Below are positions 47,144 to 55,679 of a stretch of DNA of 64,000 nt, one piece after another. Position numbers and translations under genes: made by a program. The stretch spans positions 2,480,001-2,544,000 of the forward strand of contig NZ_CP020469.1 of NCBI RefSeq assembly GCF_003031405.1, read 5' to 3'. Positions within the stretch are counted from its first letter, which is position 1. Each line of letters begins with the position of its first letter. Below the pieces are notes generated by a model. It worked only from the letters and a program-made list of their open reading frames with translations. It searched no databases and had not been told where the DNA came from. Source of the stretch: Halomonas sp. 'Soap Lake #6'. Its GTDB lineage: Bacteria > Pseudomonadota > Gammaproteobacteria > Pseudomonadales > Halomonadaceae.

Positions 47144-47734
47144 TTACTGTTCTGTCCATTGCTTTGCCGTGAGTTTATTTATCACTTCTTGTCGAATGTG
47201 TGAGAGTTCTGGCGTTTCGTCTATCAATTTCCAATGATCTTGAATGCTCCAGTTCTTACAGGAAATCTTCGTGCCGAAGTGGGTTTCAATCTCTATACCG
47301 GCGATATGGTAACGAAGAAACGGTCGCTCAAGATCATGCCCAGATTTAGTGAGACCTAGGCTGCCAAACTTCTGATCTGAAGTTTTAGTAATTCGGGCTA
47401 CCGGGAAAAATACCAATTCCTCAAATGGTGTGCCTGCCTCGTACAGAGAAACCATTGCGGTAACCGGAATAGCGTGCTCACAGACCACTGGATCCTCAGA
47501 ATTTAAGCCTACTTCGCGATAGAGGCACCCAAATTTCCGTGAACCTGCCATACCCATGAAATCATAGCACCCTCTCAGCCTACGATTGATTTCATCTCGC
47601 TTTTCTCTAGGCTTGCGAAAGACAGCAACTTTTTCAATGGTAAGAAGATTCGCTTTACAAAGCGCAATCTGTTCCGCAATCACATCCGCAGTTGTGGCGC
47701 CATGTTTATTTCTTATACTTGGGATGAACATCAC
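47144..47734 (-). CDS. Unknown 196-aa protein with Cys-Glu-His motif
   Basis: I do not recognise this family. The frame is well kept, with a GTG or ATG start and GGAGG about 12 bases upstream. Features: a basic N-terminus, KPREKRDEINRRLRGCYDFMG, then GSRKFGCLYREVGL, and PVVCEHAIPVTAMVSLYEAG, in which the EHAIPV segment recalls the EHxxP motif of some HNH enzymes. Other features are KTSDQKFGSLGLTKSGHD and a Cys/Trp-rich C-terminus. No signal peptide or membrane helix. It lies between the HNH gene and the Mrr-like gene on the same strand, so a nuclease role is possible but is only a guess. Confidence 0.6.
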   Translation of the reverse strand: MMFIPSIRNKHGATTADVIAEQIALCKANLLTIEKVAVFRKPREKRDEINRRLRGCYDFMGMAGSRKFGCLYREVGLNSEDPVVCEHAIPVTAMVSLYEAGTPFEELVFFPVARITKTSDQKFGSLGLTKSGHDLERPFLRYHIAGIEIETHFGTKISCKNWSIQDHWKLIDETPELSHIRQEVINKLTAKQWTEQ

Positions 47735-47891
47735 AATGTCAACTAACCTCCAAACGGCCGCGGCTAGACGTAAGCCCCGTTCTTTGTATATGTGGCTTAA
47801 TCGAGCTCCATCCTAGATAATAGTTCCCACCATTAGAAAATGACTTGAAGGTGTCAGTTTTCGGCCAGGAGCGGTCTTTTAGTCGTCTCTG

Positions 47892-47982
47892 ATTTAACGC
47901 CTTGCTAAGCTGATAAAAATGGTTGGCTAAAATCGCGTAGCGATGGCCAACTTTTTCATTCCGTTTAAACAACTTTTTAGGC
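47892..47982 (-). repeat. attC-like recombination site at the end of the Mrr-like cassette
   Basis: On the minus strand, starting within the stop region of the nuclease gene, a 91-bp imperfect palindrome runs from GCCTAAAAAGTTG to CTTAGCAAGGCGTTAAAT. The right end fits the core-site consensus GTTRRRY (GTTAAAT) and the common attC ending AGCAAGGCGTTA; the left box has AAA where AAC is usual. The centre holds GTTGGC / GCCAAC around an ATCGC-TAC-GCGAT hairpin. The upstream partner, GTTAGGC, lies just before the gene start (48958-48964). Length and layout are those of an integron cassette site, though divergent. Confidence 0.5.
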
Positions 47983-48945
47983 AAAAATATTGCGCACCTT
48001 CAAAACATTACAGACAGGCAAGAACTCCTTCTCCGCCGCTCTAGGAATATGTCTAATACTGTGTGTTAAATTACTATTTCGTAAAACTATTATTTCAAGA
48101 CCTTCACCTGCTTCTGAACTTACAAAAGAGTACAGCGCAATGTTCTCTATACCATTTTCCAAGTACGCTAACTCACAGGCAAATACTTTGTTGTAAATTA
48201 AATCATGTTCACTAAAACTCTGTTCTTCGTGAAGCAAGCAAGATGCAGAAAGAAAGTCTAAAGATGCACCCGTCGTTGTTGAATTGTCTTTTAGACACTC
48301 AAATATCGGATCAAAATTAATTGGATATGAGTCATGCATATGTTCATCAAGTTTTTCCTGACGAATCCGAGCAGAGCACCATAGAAAACAAAGTTCACCT
48401 AAACCATAATTTACATATAATTTATCCTGCACAAGTGATGAGATTAATTCACACTCAGGAATTAGATTATGCATAATCCAAGATCGTGACGCATTTTCAA
48501 CTAAATCTAACTGCTTACTAAAGAAATACCTTCGCATTATATGTGGTCTAGATTTGACTATACTCTCAAGCCTTTTACCTTCAACAATATGAATACGATA
48601 TGTTTTTTGTTTAGCAATTTTATCAAGCCAAGTTCGAGTATTATTACTCAAGCATGAGCTAATGATAAAAACTAAATGATCTGGTTGTTCCGCATCAGCC
48701 CAACTGATTTTTGAATTGAGTACGTCTTGATTAACAGCATTCTTATACCTCTTACATTCAAAGAACCAAGACTCGTAATAACTGCCAACGAATTGATCAT
48801 TTATGTACTTCTCTCCTTGAATATCTCGTCCACTATCCGCACCACCAGATCTTAAAATAAGCTTCTCGAAACCATAATCAAGCAAAAGATCAAAACATAA
48901 CTCTTCAAATAATGAGTCAGATACACTTTGGAAATTAATCTGCAT
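47977..48945 (-). CDS. Mrr-like restriction endonuclease-fold protein
   Basis: A 322-aa protein. The N-terminal ~130 residues show a PD-(D/E)XK nuclease: FEELCFDLLLDYGFEKLILR, then RSGGADSGRDIQGEKY with the first catalytic Asp, and SWFFECKRYKNAV with the ExK pair, as in Mrr_cat domains. The rest, including PDHLVFIISSCLSNNTRTWL and a long C-terminus, is not recognised and may be a sensor. The gene is AT-rich compared with recBCD, which argues for transfer. It is preceded by GTTAGGC and AGAGG and ends in an attC-like site, so it looks like one gene cassette. Confidence 0.7.
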   Translation of the reverse strand: MQINFQSVSDSLFEELCFDLLLDYGFEKLILRSGGADSGRDIQGEKYINDQFVGSYYESWFFECKRYKNAVNQDVLNSKISWADAEQPDHLVFIISSCLSNNTRTWLDKIAKQKTYRIHIVEGKRLESIVKSRPHIMRRYFFSKQLDLVENASRSWIMHNLIPECELISSLVQDKLYVNYGLGELCFLWCSARIRQEKLDEHMHDSYPINFDPIFECLKDNSTTTGASLDFLSASCLLHEEQSFSEHDLIYNKVFACELAYLENGIENIALYSFVSSEAGEGLEIIVLRNSNLTHSIRHIPRAAEKEFLPVCNVLKVRNIFA

Positions 48946-49251
48946 AGAGCCTCTTTTGCCTAACAGTGAAGCATTTATATGCCCCTCTACATAACCTCAA
49001 TGAACCCGACGGCGCGTTAATTCGGGTATACCGCCTTTCGTTCACGATCTATCCCATTTATAGATAGGCTTCATGACGCGGCTGAATCAGCATGCCGCTT
49101 TCGCCGGAAGAGCCGCGTTGGGTCGTTATCTGTCATCTTCCCATCAGTATAGTTTGAAGCTCTGCATTCGACCAAGAGCGGTCGCGTCAGATCTGAACTT
49201 ATGACCTACTGAACTCTTTAGGCAGACAGTTCTGGCCCTCGTTAGTGACAA
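48946..49251. other. Intergenic region with a cassette core site and hairpins
   Basis: No supported gene. It holds GTTAGGC (minus strand, 48964-48958) next to the Mrr-like gene, a hairpin ACGCGGC / GCCGCGT, and a motif ATTCGACCAAGAGCGGTC (49166-49183) resembling one at 47860-47876. These may be remnants of cassette sites. Confidence 0.4.
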
Positions 49252-49935
49252 TCACTTAGGCCATACATATGCTGTTGTTGAAGTCATAAAAACGTTGCCC
49301 TTTCCACTTACCGCTTGGTACCAGTAGGTAGGTGACTTGTCGTCCTTGTTCTTAATAGTGCGCAAATAGTTGCCATCTCCGAACTCTTGGTAGTTAACTT
49401 CGTTTCCAAAGAGATCTATACCCTGTGCCGCCAAAACCATCGAAGCATCACTAACCGTTGATAAGTTGGAACCCTCTACCGACAACAGGAGTTCGTGCAC
49501 TTCTGGTGGAACGAGGATGCCAACTAAGACAACAAACGACCTGCTCTCCCCAGGTGCAAGCGTATATGGGAGTTCAATACGTTTTTGGTCTGGATAGTAC
49601 ATTCCACCATCCATCCCACTATAGTCAATCGAGTCCGGTGAGACGCCAGCAGTGATGGAGTATTTAGTGATTGAGAGATTCTGGTTTCCCGTATTCGAGA
49701 GGGTAAGCTGCCAAGGGATTTGTATTACATGACCCATTGGCCCGAAACTGTACTCAGTGAATCGCAATGGACCGTCTGTGGAAGGATTCAGATTAACGGC
49801 CAGCTCCTCATTCTGCAAAATTTGGAAGTGACTTCGTTGTTGAATGTAAGGGACGGCAACTGAAACAATGGCAACAAGAAGAGATACTATCGCCATCCCG
49901 CGGGCAATGTTGTCAGTCGATTTCTCATCACTCAT
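49252..49935 (-). CDS. Unknown membrane-anchored protein
   Basis: A 227-aa protein that I do not recognise. A single hydrophobic helix near residues 13-30 (GMAIVSLLVAIVSVAVPYI) is followed by a mostly beta-type domain: IPWQLTLSNTGNQNLSI and LPYTLAPGESRSFVVLVGI look like an immunoglobulin-like/BsuPI-type sandwich. Topology would place the domain outside the cytoplasm or, with the N-terminus out, inside. AGAGG precedes the ATG. It is the neighbour of the KAP NTPase, which also has membrane helices, so the two could act together; that is inference. Confidence 0.6.
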   Translation of the reverse strand: MSDEKSTDNIARGMAIVSLLVAIVSVAVPYIQQRSHFQILQNEELAVNLNPSTDGPLRFTEYSFGPMGHVIQIPWQLTLSNTGNQNLSITKYSITAGVSPDSIDYSGMDGGMYYPDQKRIELPYTLAPGESRSFVVLVGILVPPEVHELLLSVEGSNLSTVSDASMVLAAQGIDLFGNEVNYQEFGDGNYLRTIKNKDDKSPTYWYQAVSGKGNVFMTSTTAYVWPK

Positions 49936-50015
49936 GACAGATACCTCTTGTTCCTATCAGTTTAGTGAACGGCCCATCAATCAGGCTAACCTGCAGGCAA
50001 GTTAGTTCTATGAGA

Positions 50016-50279
50016 TTACTCAGAAGCACCTAATTCGGCCACTAATTTCCATTCGCTGGCCGGGTTTGCGCCGCGCTTTAGCTTCGCCAAAGCAGCAGCC
50101 CATGCAAGATGTTGTCTATAGGTCGGCTGCGGTCCGAGGTGCAGTAGTACTAAAAAATCGCGCCAAGGGGGGCGGTTCAGCGTCAAGATTTGGCGATGGA
50201 GGGGAACGTAACGACAGTGACCTTCACCCGAACTAGAACACAGCTGCCGTCCATCACCGTCATCAGCAACACAGCGCAA
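50016..50279 (-). CDS. Doubtful 87-aa reading frame
   Basis: A frame from ATG 50279 with no clear ribosome site. The second half (PPWRDFLVLLHLGPQPTYRQ and HLAWAAALAKLKRGANPASE) has protein-like composition and amphipathic helices, but I do not recognise it. It could be the remnant of a longer gene. The flanks 49936-50015 and 50280-50353 show nothing else. Confidence 0.25.
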   Translation of the reverse strand: MRCVADDGDGRQLCSSSGEGHCRYVPLHRQILTLNRPPWRDFLVLLHLGPQPTYRQHLAWAAALAKLKRGANPASEWKLVAELGASE

Positions 50280-50353
50280 CTTACTAAATAGATGGTATCC
50301 ACCCTTAGTTGGATGTCATCTGCCGCGTGTAACCATTTAAGAGACACTTCGTT

Positions 50354-53300
50354 CTACTCCCGTGTTGGCAGCCAAAACGTCGGATCAAAAAACGACTTCG
50401 TTCTCTTCTTACCATAAATCGCTTCGCTCACCTCACGAAGTAGCTCCCTATCTGTCTCTGCGTCTTTGAAACTCTTCCAAGCACCCTCAAGCATGCTTGT
50501 GCTGCTCTTCTCCGCCGCATCCTGATAGTCTTTCAATCGGGCGTAGCCAACATTTATAAATATATTTAGCGCTTGTCTGTTATGCCCTTCGAGGGCTGGG
50601 CTAAGCAAGTTACGAATGACATTATCTTTCTCGGACTTCGAAATTCTGTTCCCGCTCTGAGCAATATCGGAGACTAGTCGAGGGAAGAGATGCATTGCAG
50701 CTTCTAGAGATGAAGTCGTAACCCCTGACATCTTCTCACGCAGCGTTCGCCAGATTTCCTCATGATAGTTCGCATCTATTGCCTTAAGCAACGTATCCAA
50801 AGAACCTTGGGCTGCTTCAATTTCTACCTGCCCTGAAAGCACTCCATTGACTACATCCACGAATGGCTTTCTAAAATTACCAGCATCAAGCTTACAACCC
50901 GATAGTTCCAATTTCTCAAGCAGAATGGAGGTCGTATGGTTCATATCTCTGATGAGTTCCGGCCAAGCATCATACTCGACAAATTTAAGAAGTTGATCAA
51001 CACGCTCGTGGAGCGTCCCCCAACTTCCATCTGCAACGGCGTATGTGACCTCCAAAAATCTCTTCGGCAAATCCTCTAATGTCAGCTCTTCGGTTTCGGG
51101 TCGATTCACCTTTTTAGCGTACTTTCGAAAAATTTCGGTTAAATCTTTTGTGTCGAATAACTCGTCAAGATAGACAAAGTGAGAAAGTAATTTTTTGAGG
51201 TTTAGGTTCGGAGGAGTGCTTCCACAAAACATGGCGAGGACGACTTGCGCTACCGCTTTATGCCCACGATTCGCCTTTCCGTATATAATCCAAGTGCCAG
51301 CCTTACGCGCCTCAACCACCCGTTGTGAAACAATCTCAACTTGACTAATTTCAAGTTCAATTTCACCTTCCAAAATTGACTTAAAGTACTCAAAAGCATC
51401 TGAGCTATCAGCGATTCGCTGACCATTAGGGTGTCGTTTGCGTGGGTTACTAAGTGACTCTCCCAGCTTATCTTGCACTAAAAATAGCAAATTTGCTTGT
51501 GCGACTTGGCTTGTTTCAGTTTCACCTTCACCAACATTTCTGAAGAAATTACCATCTATTAGAGCGCTATCAAGATCAATTTCACCTCGCCGCGTTGCTT
51601 CGACTTTCTGCCACGTCATTGCGACAATCTCTAGGAGATTACCAACCTGTTCGGGCTTTGCATCGTCCGCCTTTATTGCGGCCAGGCAAGCATTAGCGAT
51701 GCTTAGCCATTCGTCATCTGCTAGAAGGTTTTCTGACTTAAACTGATGAAGAGCTGGTATTGCTAAGTTTGGATACTTTACAAATTGCTCTTCAAAATAT
51801 TGAGTTTTATCGTTGGTATTGATACTAATATCTTTGAACACACCAAGTTCAAATCCAGCATCGTCAATTCGTGAACTTAAGCCAAAGATGTACTCTGGCA
51901 CACTTGGTAAAGTCTGAGTGCCCAATGCGTTTATGATATCGTCCTTGGCGTCCCATCGGATCAATTCCGTACTTATCGCTTGGAGGAAAATTACAAAATT
52001 TTGTCCATCTTTAAAGCCGTTACTTTCTTGATGATGAATATAGATAAATACTGCATTTATGAAATGTTCGACGATAGATGATCGCTCTTGCTCGGTCGCT
52101 ATTCCAAACAGCGGAAGATACGAATTGTATTCATCGCCATTTACGGGAATGCTCTCCACACGTTCGAAGCCCCTTAGGAGTGCGCTCTTAGCGTGAACTC
52201 TTGCATCGCCTTGATAGACTGAAAGCAATTCAGAAATGTTTCCAACCGCAGTTCCAAACTCTCCGGTACTTCTCCATTCATCGACATTCGCTTGAATTAC
52301 ATCATCAATACGCAAATCAAAGCCGGGGGCATGCGATATCTTTATGAGCTCGTCAGGCTCTTCGGCTATAACAGCTTTTGCTATTTCGTCATCCAATAAT
52401 ATCTGAAAAGCGAGGTCTTCATGTACGTTAAAGACTATCGCTGCGAGGTTTTGAATAAGCATATCATCCGCAGCCAAGCCTGCTATTTTTGGATTGAGGC
52501 GGTCTTCATGATTCAGGGCTAAAGGAGTCTCTGTCAGCAAGTCTTGGTGAGCAAGATATGTTGCAACCGTCGGTAGCCTAAATTTGCCACCATGCAGCTC
52601 GTAAAGACCGCTCAGATCGTTGACAAAGGAGACAATTTGACGAGGTGTAGTTGTCCCACTCTCTATGTTCAAAAGTTCGCAGAATATACGGTAGGCACGA
52701 AATCTATCATCGGATGATATCTGTTCAGGAAGCGCCTGTTCAAGCTTATCTGCAAAGAACTCCCGAGCATTTGAAAGCACGGGGGGAGATACTACAAGCA
52801 CTTCATCAAATGTCTTTGAAAACAGTTCACGTGAGGCTAGGCTGCTCAAGGTTGTTTCACTTTTAACCTCATCGGCATCGCTTTCATTCACGTTTGATTC
52901 AATAAGTTTGCGATCATATGGAACGATAGCAATGATATCGGTATTTTTATCTAGTGTAGGTAAATCGTGGGTTCTGGAAAAAATCGAACGGACGAGAGCC
53001 CAATATTCCTTTATTTCCTTCTTGGGAAGCCGGTCTATATTATCCAGCACCATTACAACCCTATTTTTTTCTGACTGGATCACTCCCAATATTTCTCTCA
53101 ATGTTGCGTGAAATTCATAATCATTTGGATCGACTTCTCGTACTCTTTGTACAACTTTATGGTCTTGGTGCTGTCTCGAACTGATTAGCAACATACGCGA
53201 AATAGCAGTTTTGAAATCAGAGCACCGCTCCGATTCCGTACCAAACTTGTACTTCCACCAAGACAGTAAAAGTGTTCCAACAACAAAGGCAACCAGAATT

Positions 53301-53911
53301 AGAAACGGTGATGAGTAGAGAAAAACCGATGCATTTCCAGATTTACTAAGATCATCGAACACCTTCCTGGCCCAAAAATAGTACAGTGGTAAAAACGGTA
53401 GAAAAATCAAAACTGAAATTCCGTACCACTCTAAGATGGGATGATTATTGGTCTCGATCTCTCGCGTCTTTCCTTGTATTTGCTTTTCAATTTTCACCAA
53501 GTCTGGTCGCTTCTTGGGAAATGTTCTCTTTGCCCAAGTTATGAAGTGCTCCAAATATGATCTACGAAAACCGGAGCCTTGCGATTTCCAGATGTCAAAA
53601 GTGAAGAAATGGTAGGCTCTCTTACCTTGATCATTCTTTTCTTCGAGTTTTCGAGCGGCCATTTCTACCACGCTAGATTTACCGCTACCCCAAGAGCCAT
53701 CCAGTCCAATGGCGCTGTCACCCTTGTCAAATTTAACAATGGCCTTCGACAGCGAATGAGCTGTTCTCTCATGTCCTCCACCATGAAAAAGGTCTTGATT
53801 TGATGGGATATCATCGATGATATGACGAATAACTTTTTTATTCATTTTAAGCTCGAAAATAGACCTACCTTTTACTCGTTCATAATTAGGATACAGGTAG
53901 CCCAGATTCAT
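50354..53911 (-). CDS. KAP-family P-loop NTPase with membrane insert
   Basis: A 1185-aa protein. Walker A is GLDGSWGSGKSSVVEM (about 69-84), the KAP family pattern. Two hydrophobic segments, WYGISVLIFLPFLPLYYFWA and FLYSSPFLILVAFVVGTLLL (about 160-222), are inserted between Walker A and Walker B, VVMVLDNIDRLPKKEI (about 291-306), as is typical of KAP NTPases. The remaining 850 residues are alpha-helical with no domain I can name, perhaps a repeat-type sensor. KAP proteins are membrane-associated and several occur in phage-defence loci. Start may be 53911 or the ATG at 53845 (MNKKVIRHI); neither has a strong ribosome site. GC is lower than in the core. Confidence 0.8.
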   Translation of the reverse strand: MNLGYLYPNYERVKGRSIFELKMNKKVIRHIIDDIPSNQDLFHGGGHERTAHSLSKAIVKFDKGDSAIGLDGSWGSGKSSVVEMAARKLEEKNDQGKRAYHFFTFDIWKSQGSGFRRSYLEHFITWAKRTFPKKRPDLVKIEKQIQGKTREIETNNHPILEWYGISVLIFLPFLPLYYFWARKVFDDLSKSGNASVFLYSSPFLILVAFVVGTLLLSWWKYKFGTESERCSDFKTAISRMLLISSRQHQDHKVVQRVREVDPNDYEFHATLREILGVIQSEKNRVVMVLDNIDRLPKKEIKEYWALVRSIFSRTHDLPTLDKNTDIIAIVPYDRKLIESNVNESDADEVKSETTLSSLASRELFSKTFDEVLVVSPPVLSNAREFFADKLEQALPEQISSDDRFRAYRIFCELLNIESGTTTPRQIVSFVNDLSGLYELHGGKFRLPTVATYLAHQDLLTETPLALNHEDRLNPKIAGLAADDMLIQNLAAIVFNVHEDLAFQILLDDEIAKAVIAEEPDELIKISHAPGFDLRIDDVIQANVDEWRSTGEFGTAVGNISELLSVYQGDARVHAKSALLRGFERVESIPVNGDEYNSYLPLFGIATEQERSSIVEHFINAVFIYIHHQESNGFKDGQNFVIFLQAISTELIRWDAKDDIINALGTQTLPSVPEYIFGLSSRIDDAGFELGVFKDISINTNDKTQYFEEQFVKYPNLAIPALHQFKSENLLADDEWLSIANACLAAIKADDAKPEQVGNLLEIVAMTWQKVEATRRGEIDLDSALIDGNFFRNVGEGETETSQVAQANLLFLVQDKLGESLSNPRKRHPNGQRIADSSDAFEYFKSILEGEIELEISQVEIVSQRVVEARKAGTWIIYGKANRGHKAVAQVVLAMFCGSTPPNLNLKKLLSHFVYLDELFDTKDLTEIFRKYAKKVNRPETEELTLEDLPKRFLEVTYAVADGSWGTLHERVDQLLKFVEYDAWPELIRDMNHTTSILLEKLELSGCKLDAGNFRKPFVDVVNGVLSGQVEIEAAQGSLDTLLKAIDANYHEEIWRTLREKMSGVTTSSLEAAMHLFPRLVSDIAQSGNRISKSEKDNVIRNLLSPALEGHNRQALNIFINVGYARLKDYQDAAEKSSTSMLEGAWKSFKDAETDRELLREVSEAIYGKKRTKSFFDPTFWLPTRE

Positions 53912-54029
53912 ACGAAATGAGCATAAAGCGAACTGTTGTGCTAAGTATCAGCCAGCTAAGGACTTTCGCCTTACTAGTGTATGCATAGACATTTCGCTAT
54001 CGCAGAGAAAGACCGTTTTGCCCCTCGTG

Positions 54030-54188
54030 CTAGATTGATTTCGCCTTGCGCGACTGTAATAACTGTTGAATAACCGCTTCTGCTCTTGAGAGCTTGCTGT
54101 TTTGCATCTGCTTTGAACGGGCAATCTTCGCCAGACTTAACAATGCCGCAGCAACGATCACCGTCCGCTTTGGGTCGAAAGGCGTCAT
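54030..54188 (-). CDS. Small 52-aa protein coupled to the DUF427 gene
   Basis: The start ATG overlaps the DUF427 stop (ATGA), a sign of translational coupling. It begins MTPFDPKRTVIVAAALLSLA and has a short hydrophobic stretch, then a basic helix (AEAVIQQLLQSRKAKSI). It is not recognised. The coupling is the main reason for accepting it. Confidence 0.55.
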   Translation of the reverse strand: MTPFDPKRTVIVAAALLSLAKIARSKQMQNSKLSRAEAVIQQLLQSRKAKSI

Positions 54189-54508
54189 TCGCTCAATTCC
54201 TCATAAAACGCCACCCTGCCCGCGATAGCTTCCATGCCGCCAATCGGTTGCTCGTAGCTCCAGGCGATATCCTGGCGTCCAGCCAGCGAGAAAGTCACCA
54301 TATTTCCCTTGAATGGGCAATACATGGTGGTTTCTGACACGGAGAGTAAGTCCATCCGCACGTCTTCACGAGGGAAGTAGTGGCGTGGCGGGTAGCCGCG
54401 TTCGCGGAGTTCAAGCGTATTGGTGGAGTCGGCGATTAACTTGCCATCAACATGCGCCTGCACGCGTTGGCTAATAGGGTGAAGCTCAATGCGTGGGGCA
54501 TTTGGCAT
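54185..54508 (-). CDS. DUF427-family protein
   Basis: A 107-aa single-domain member of DUF427. VDGKLIADSTNTLELRERGYP, PRHYFPREDVRMDLL, TTMYCPFKGNMVTFSL and DIAWSYEQPI are the conserved stretches, including the YCPFKG core. Structures show a small beta fold; the function is unknown. It lies in reverse direction from the EamA gene upstream and is coupled to the 52-aa gene. Confidence 0.88.
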   Translation of the reverse strand: MPNAPRIELHPISQRVQAHVDGKLIADSTNTLELRERGYPPRHYFPREDVRMDLLSVSETTMYCPFKGNMVTFSLAGRQDIAWSYEQPIGGMEAIAGRVAFYEELSE

Positions 54509-54658
54509 TAGATTGTTCCCTGCGGCATTTATTGCTCTAGTAAAATTAGCTTAGCAGTTAAATCCGTTGAGTCCTACGCTTGCCCCATAACACTTTAGGC
54601 TACGGAAATGGCCTGGGGCATGTTTAGGCCACTACTTGTCTATTTCACTGCAGCTGAC

Positions 54659-55546
54659 CTACCACTGCCGTACTCTCCCGACTGCCTGGGTGGTAAGGAA
54701 CAACCCACTTACAATCAGAGCTGCACCAATGAAATCCGCCATGCGCAACGACTCCCCTAGTATTAGATAAGCGAGCAGTACGCCGAAGAACGGATTAAGA
54801 AGGTGATAACTTGATGCCGTCGAGGCGCCGCTGAGTCGAATCAGCACAAGCCAGAGACTCATTCCGCCTATGGTGACGATAAGTACCAGATGTGTCATCG
54901 CTAACACCGTAGCGGTAGAAGGCACAGTAAGCGGCTGCCCGAATGCCATTGCCATGGGGAAAAGAGCAGCAGCGCCAGCGATGGATTGCCAGAAATTGGC
55001 CTGCAAAACAGGTAGGCCTGCTCCTTGGCCTCGGAAGAAAACAGTGCCACTGGCAAAGGCAAGCATGCCGCCGGTTGCCATCAGCACGCCCCAGATATCC
55101 ACCGACATCCCACTAGCAACACCGGAGATAACCACCACCCCCACTAACCCCAGAGCCGCGCCGAGCAGTTTCATGGGGGAAAGCGGTTCTACACCCCACC
55201 ATGCTGATAGCAGACTGGTTGCTAGCGGTGCGCAGCTAACAATAACAATGACGACTTGAGGGCGCACCGTCTGCAAGGCAGCAAAGCTCAGCCCTAAGTA
55301 AAGGGCATTGTTAAGAACACCGAGTAATAACCCGTGCCTGATAGCAATGCGATCTCTATATGTTGAGAACTGTAATCTGCCGCAGCTAAGGCAAATGGGT
55401 AGCATCAGCAACGCACTCAATAAGAACCGGAGCGTGAGCAACGTAAAGGGATCAAAATCAGTCAACGCAATCGCACCGGCGATAAATGCCGAACTCCAAA
55501 CAATACTGAAAATGACAACCAAACCAATTAAAACGAAATTATTCAT
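54659..55546 (-). CDS. EamA/DMT-family transporter (second copy type)
   Basis: About 295 aa, ten hydrophobic helices, two EamA repeats. The start MNNFVLIGLVVIFSIVWSSA at ATG 55546 has GGGGGG upstream; the earlier frame (to 55618) is not conserved. It is divergent from a LysR gene, a common arrangement in which the regulator controls the exporter. Substrate unknown. Confidence 0.86.
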   Translation of the reverse strand: MNNFVLIGLVVIFSIVWSSAFIAGAIALTDFDPFTLLTLRFLLSALLMLPICLSCGRLQFSTYRDRIAIRHGLLLGVLNNALYLGLSFAALQTVRPQVVIVIVSCAPLATSLLSAWWGVEPLSPMKLLGAALGLVGVVVISGVASGMSVDIWGVLMATGGMLAFASGTVFFRGQGAGLPVLQANFWQSIAGAAALFPMAMAFGQPLTVPSTATVLAMTHLVLIVTIGGMSLWLVLIRLSGASTASSYHLLNPFFGVLLAYLILGESLRMADFIGAALIVSGLFLTTQAVGRVRQW

Positions 55547-55679
55547 GCAGCCCCCCGACACATGCCCACTGGCTTTTGCATCACCTTGAAACTGATGGTG
55601 CATGGGAGGTAAAAACATTGGAAATTAATTATCAACTATTCATAATTAGATAAACTAATTTTAAGAGTGGAGATAAAGA

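Noticed and set aside
47739..47984. 81-aa minus-strand frame after the Mrr-like gene
   Set aside because: It begins with TTG inside the end of that gene and coincides with the attC-like palindrome; composition is explained by the site.
48958..49125. Second attC site between GTTAGGC and the motif ACCCAAC (minus strand)
   Set aside because: The end boxes fit the consensus, but the ~165-bp interior does not pair as a whole and is long for an attC.
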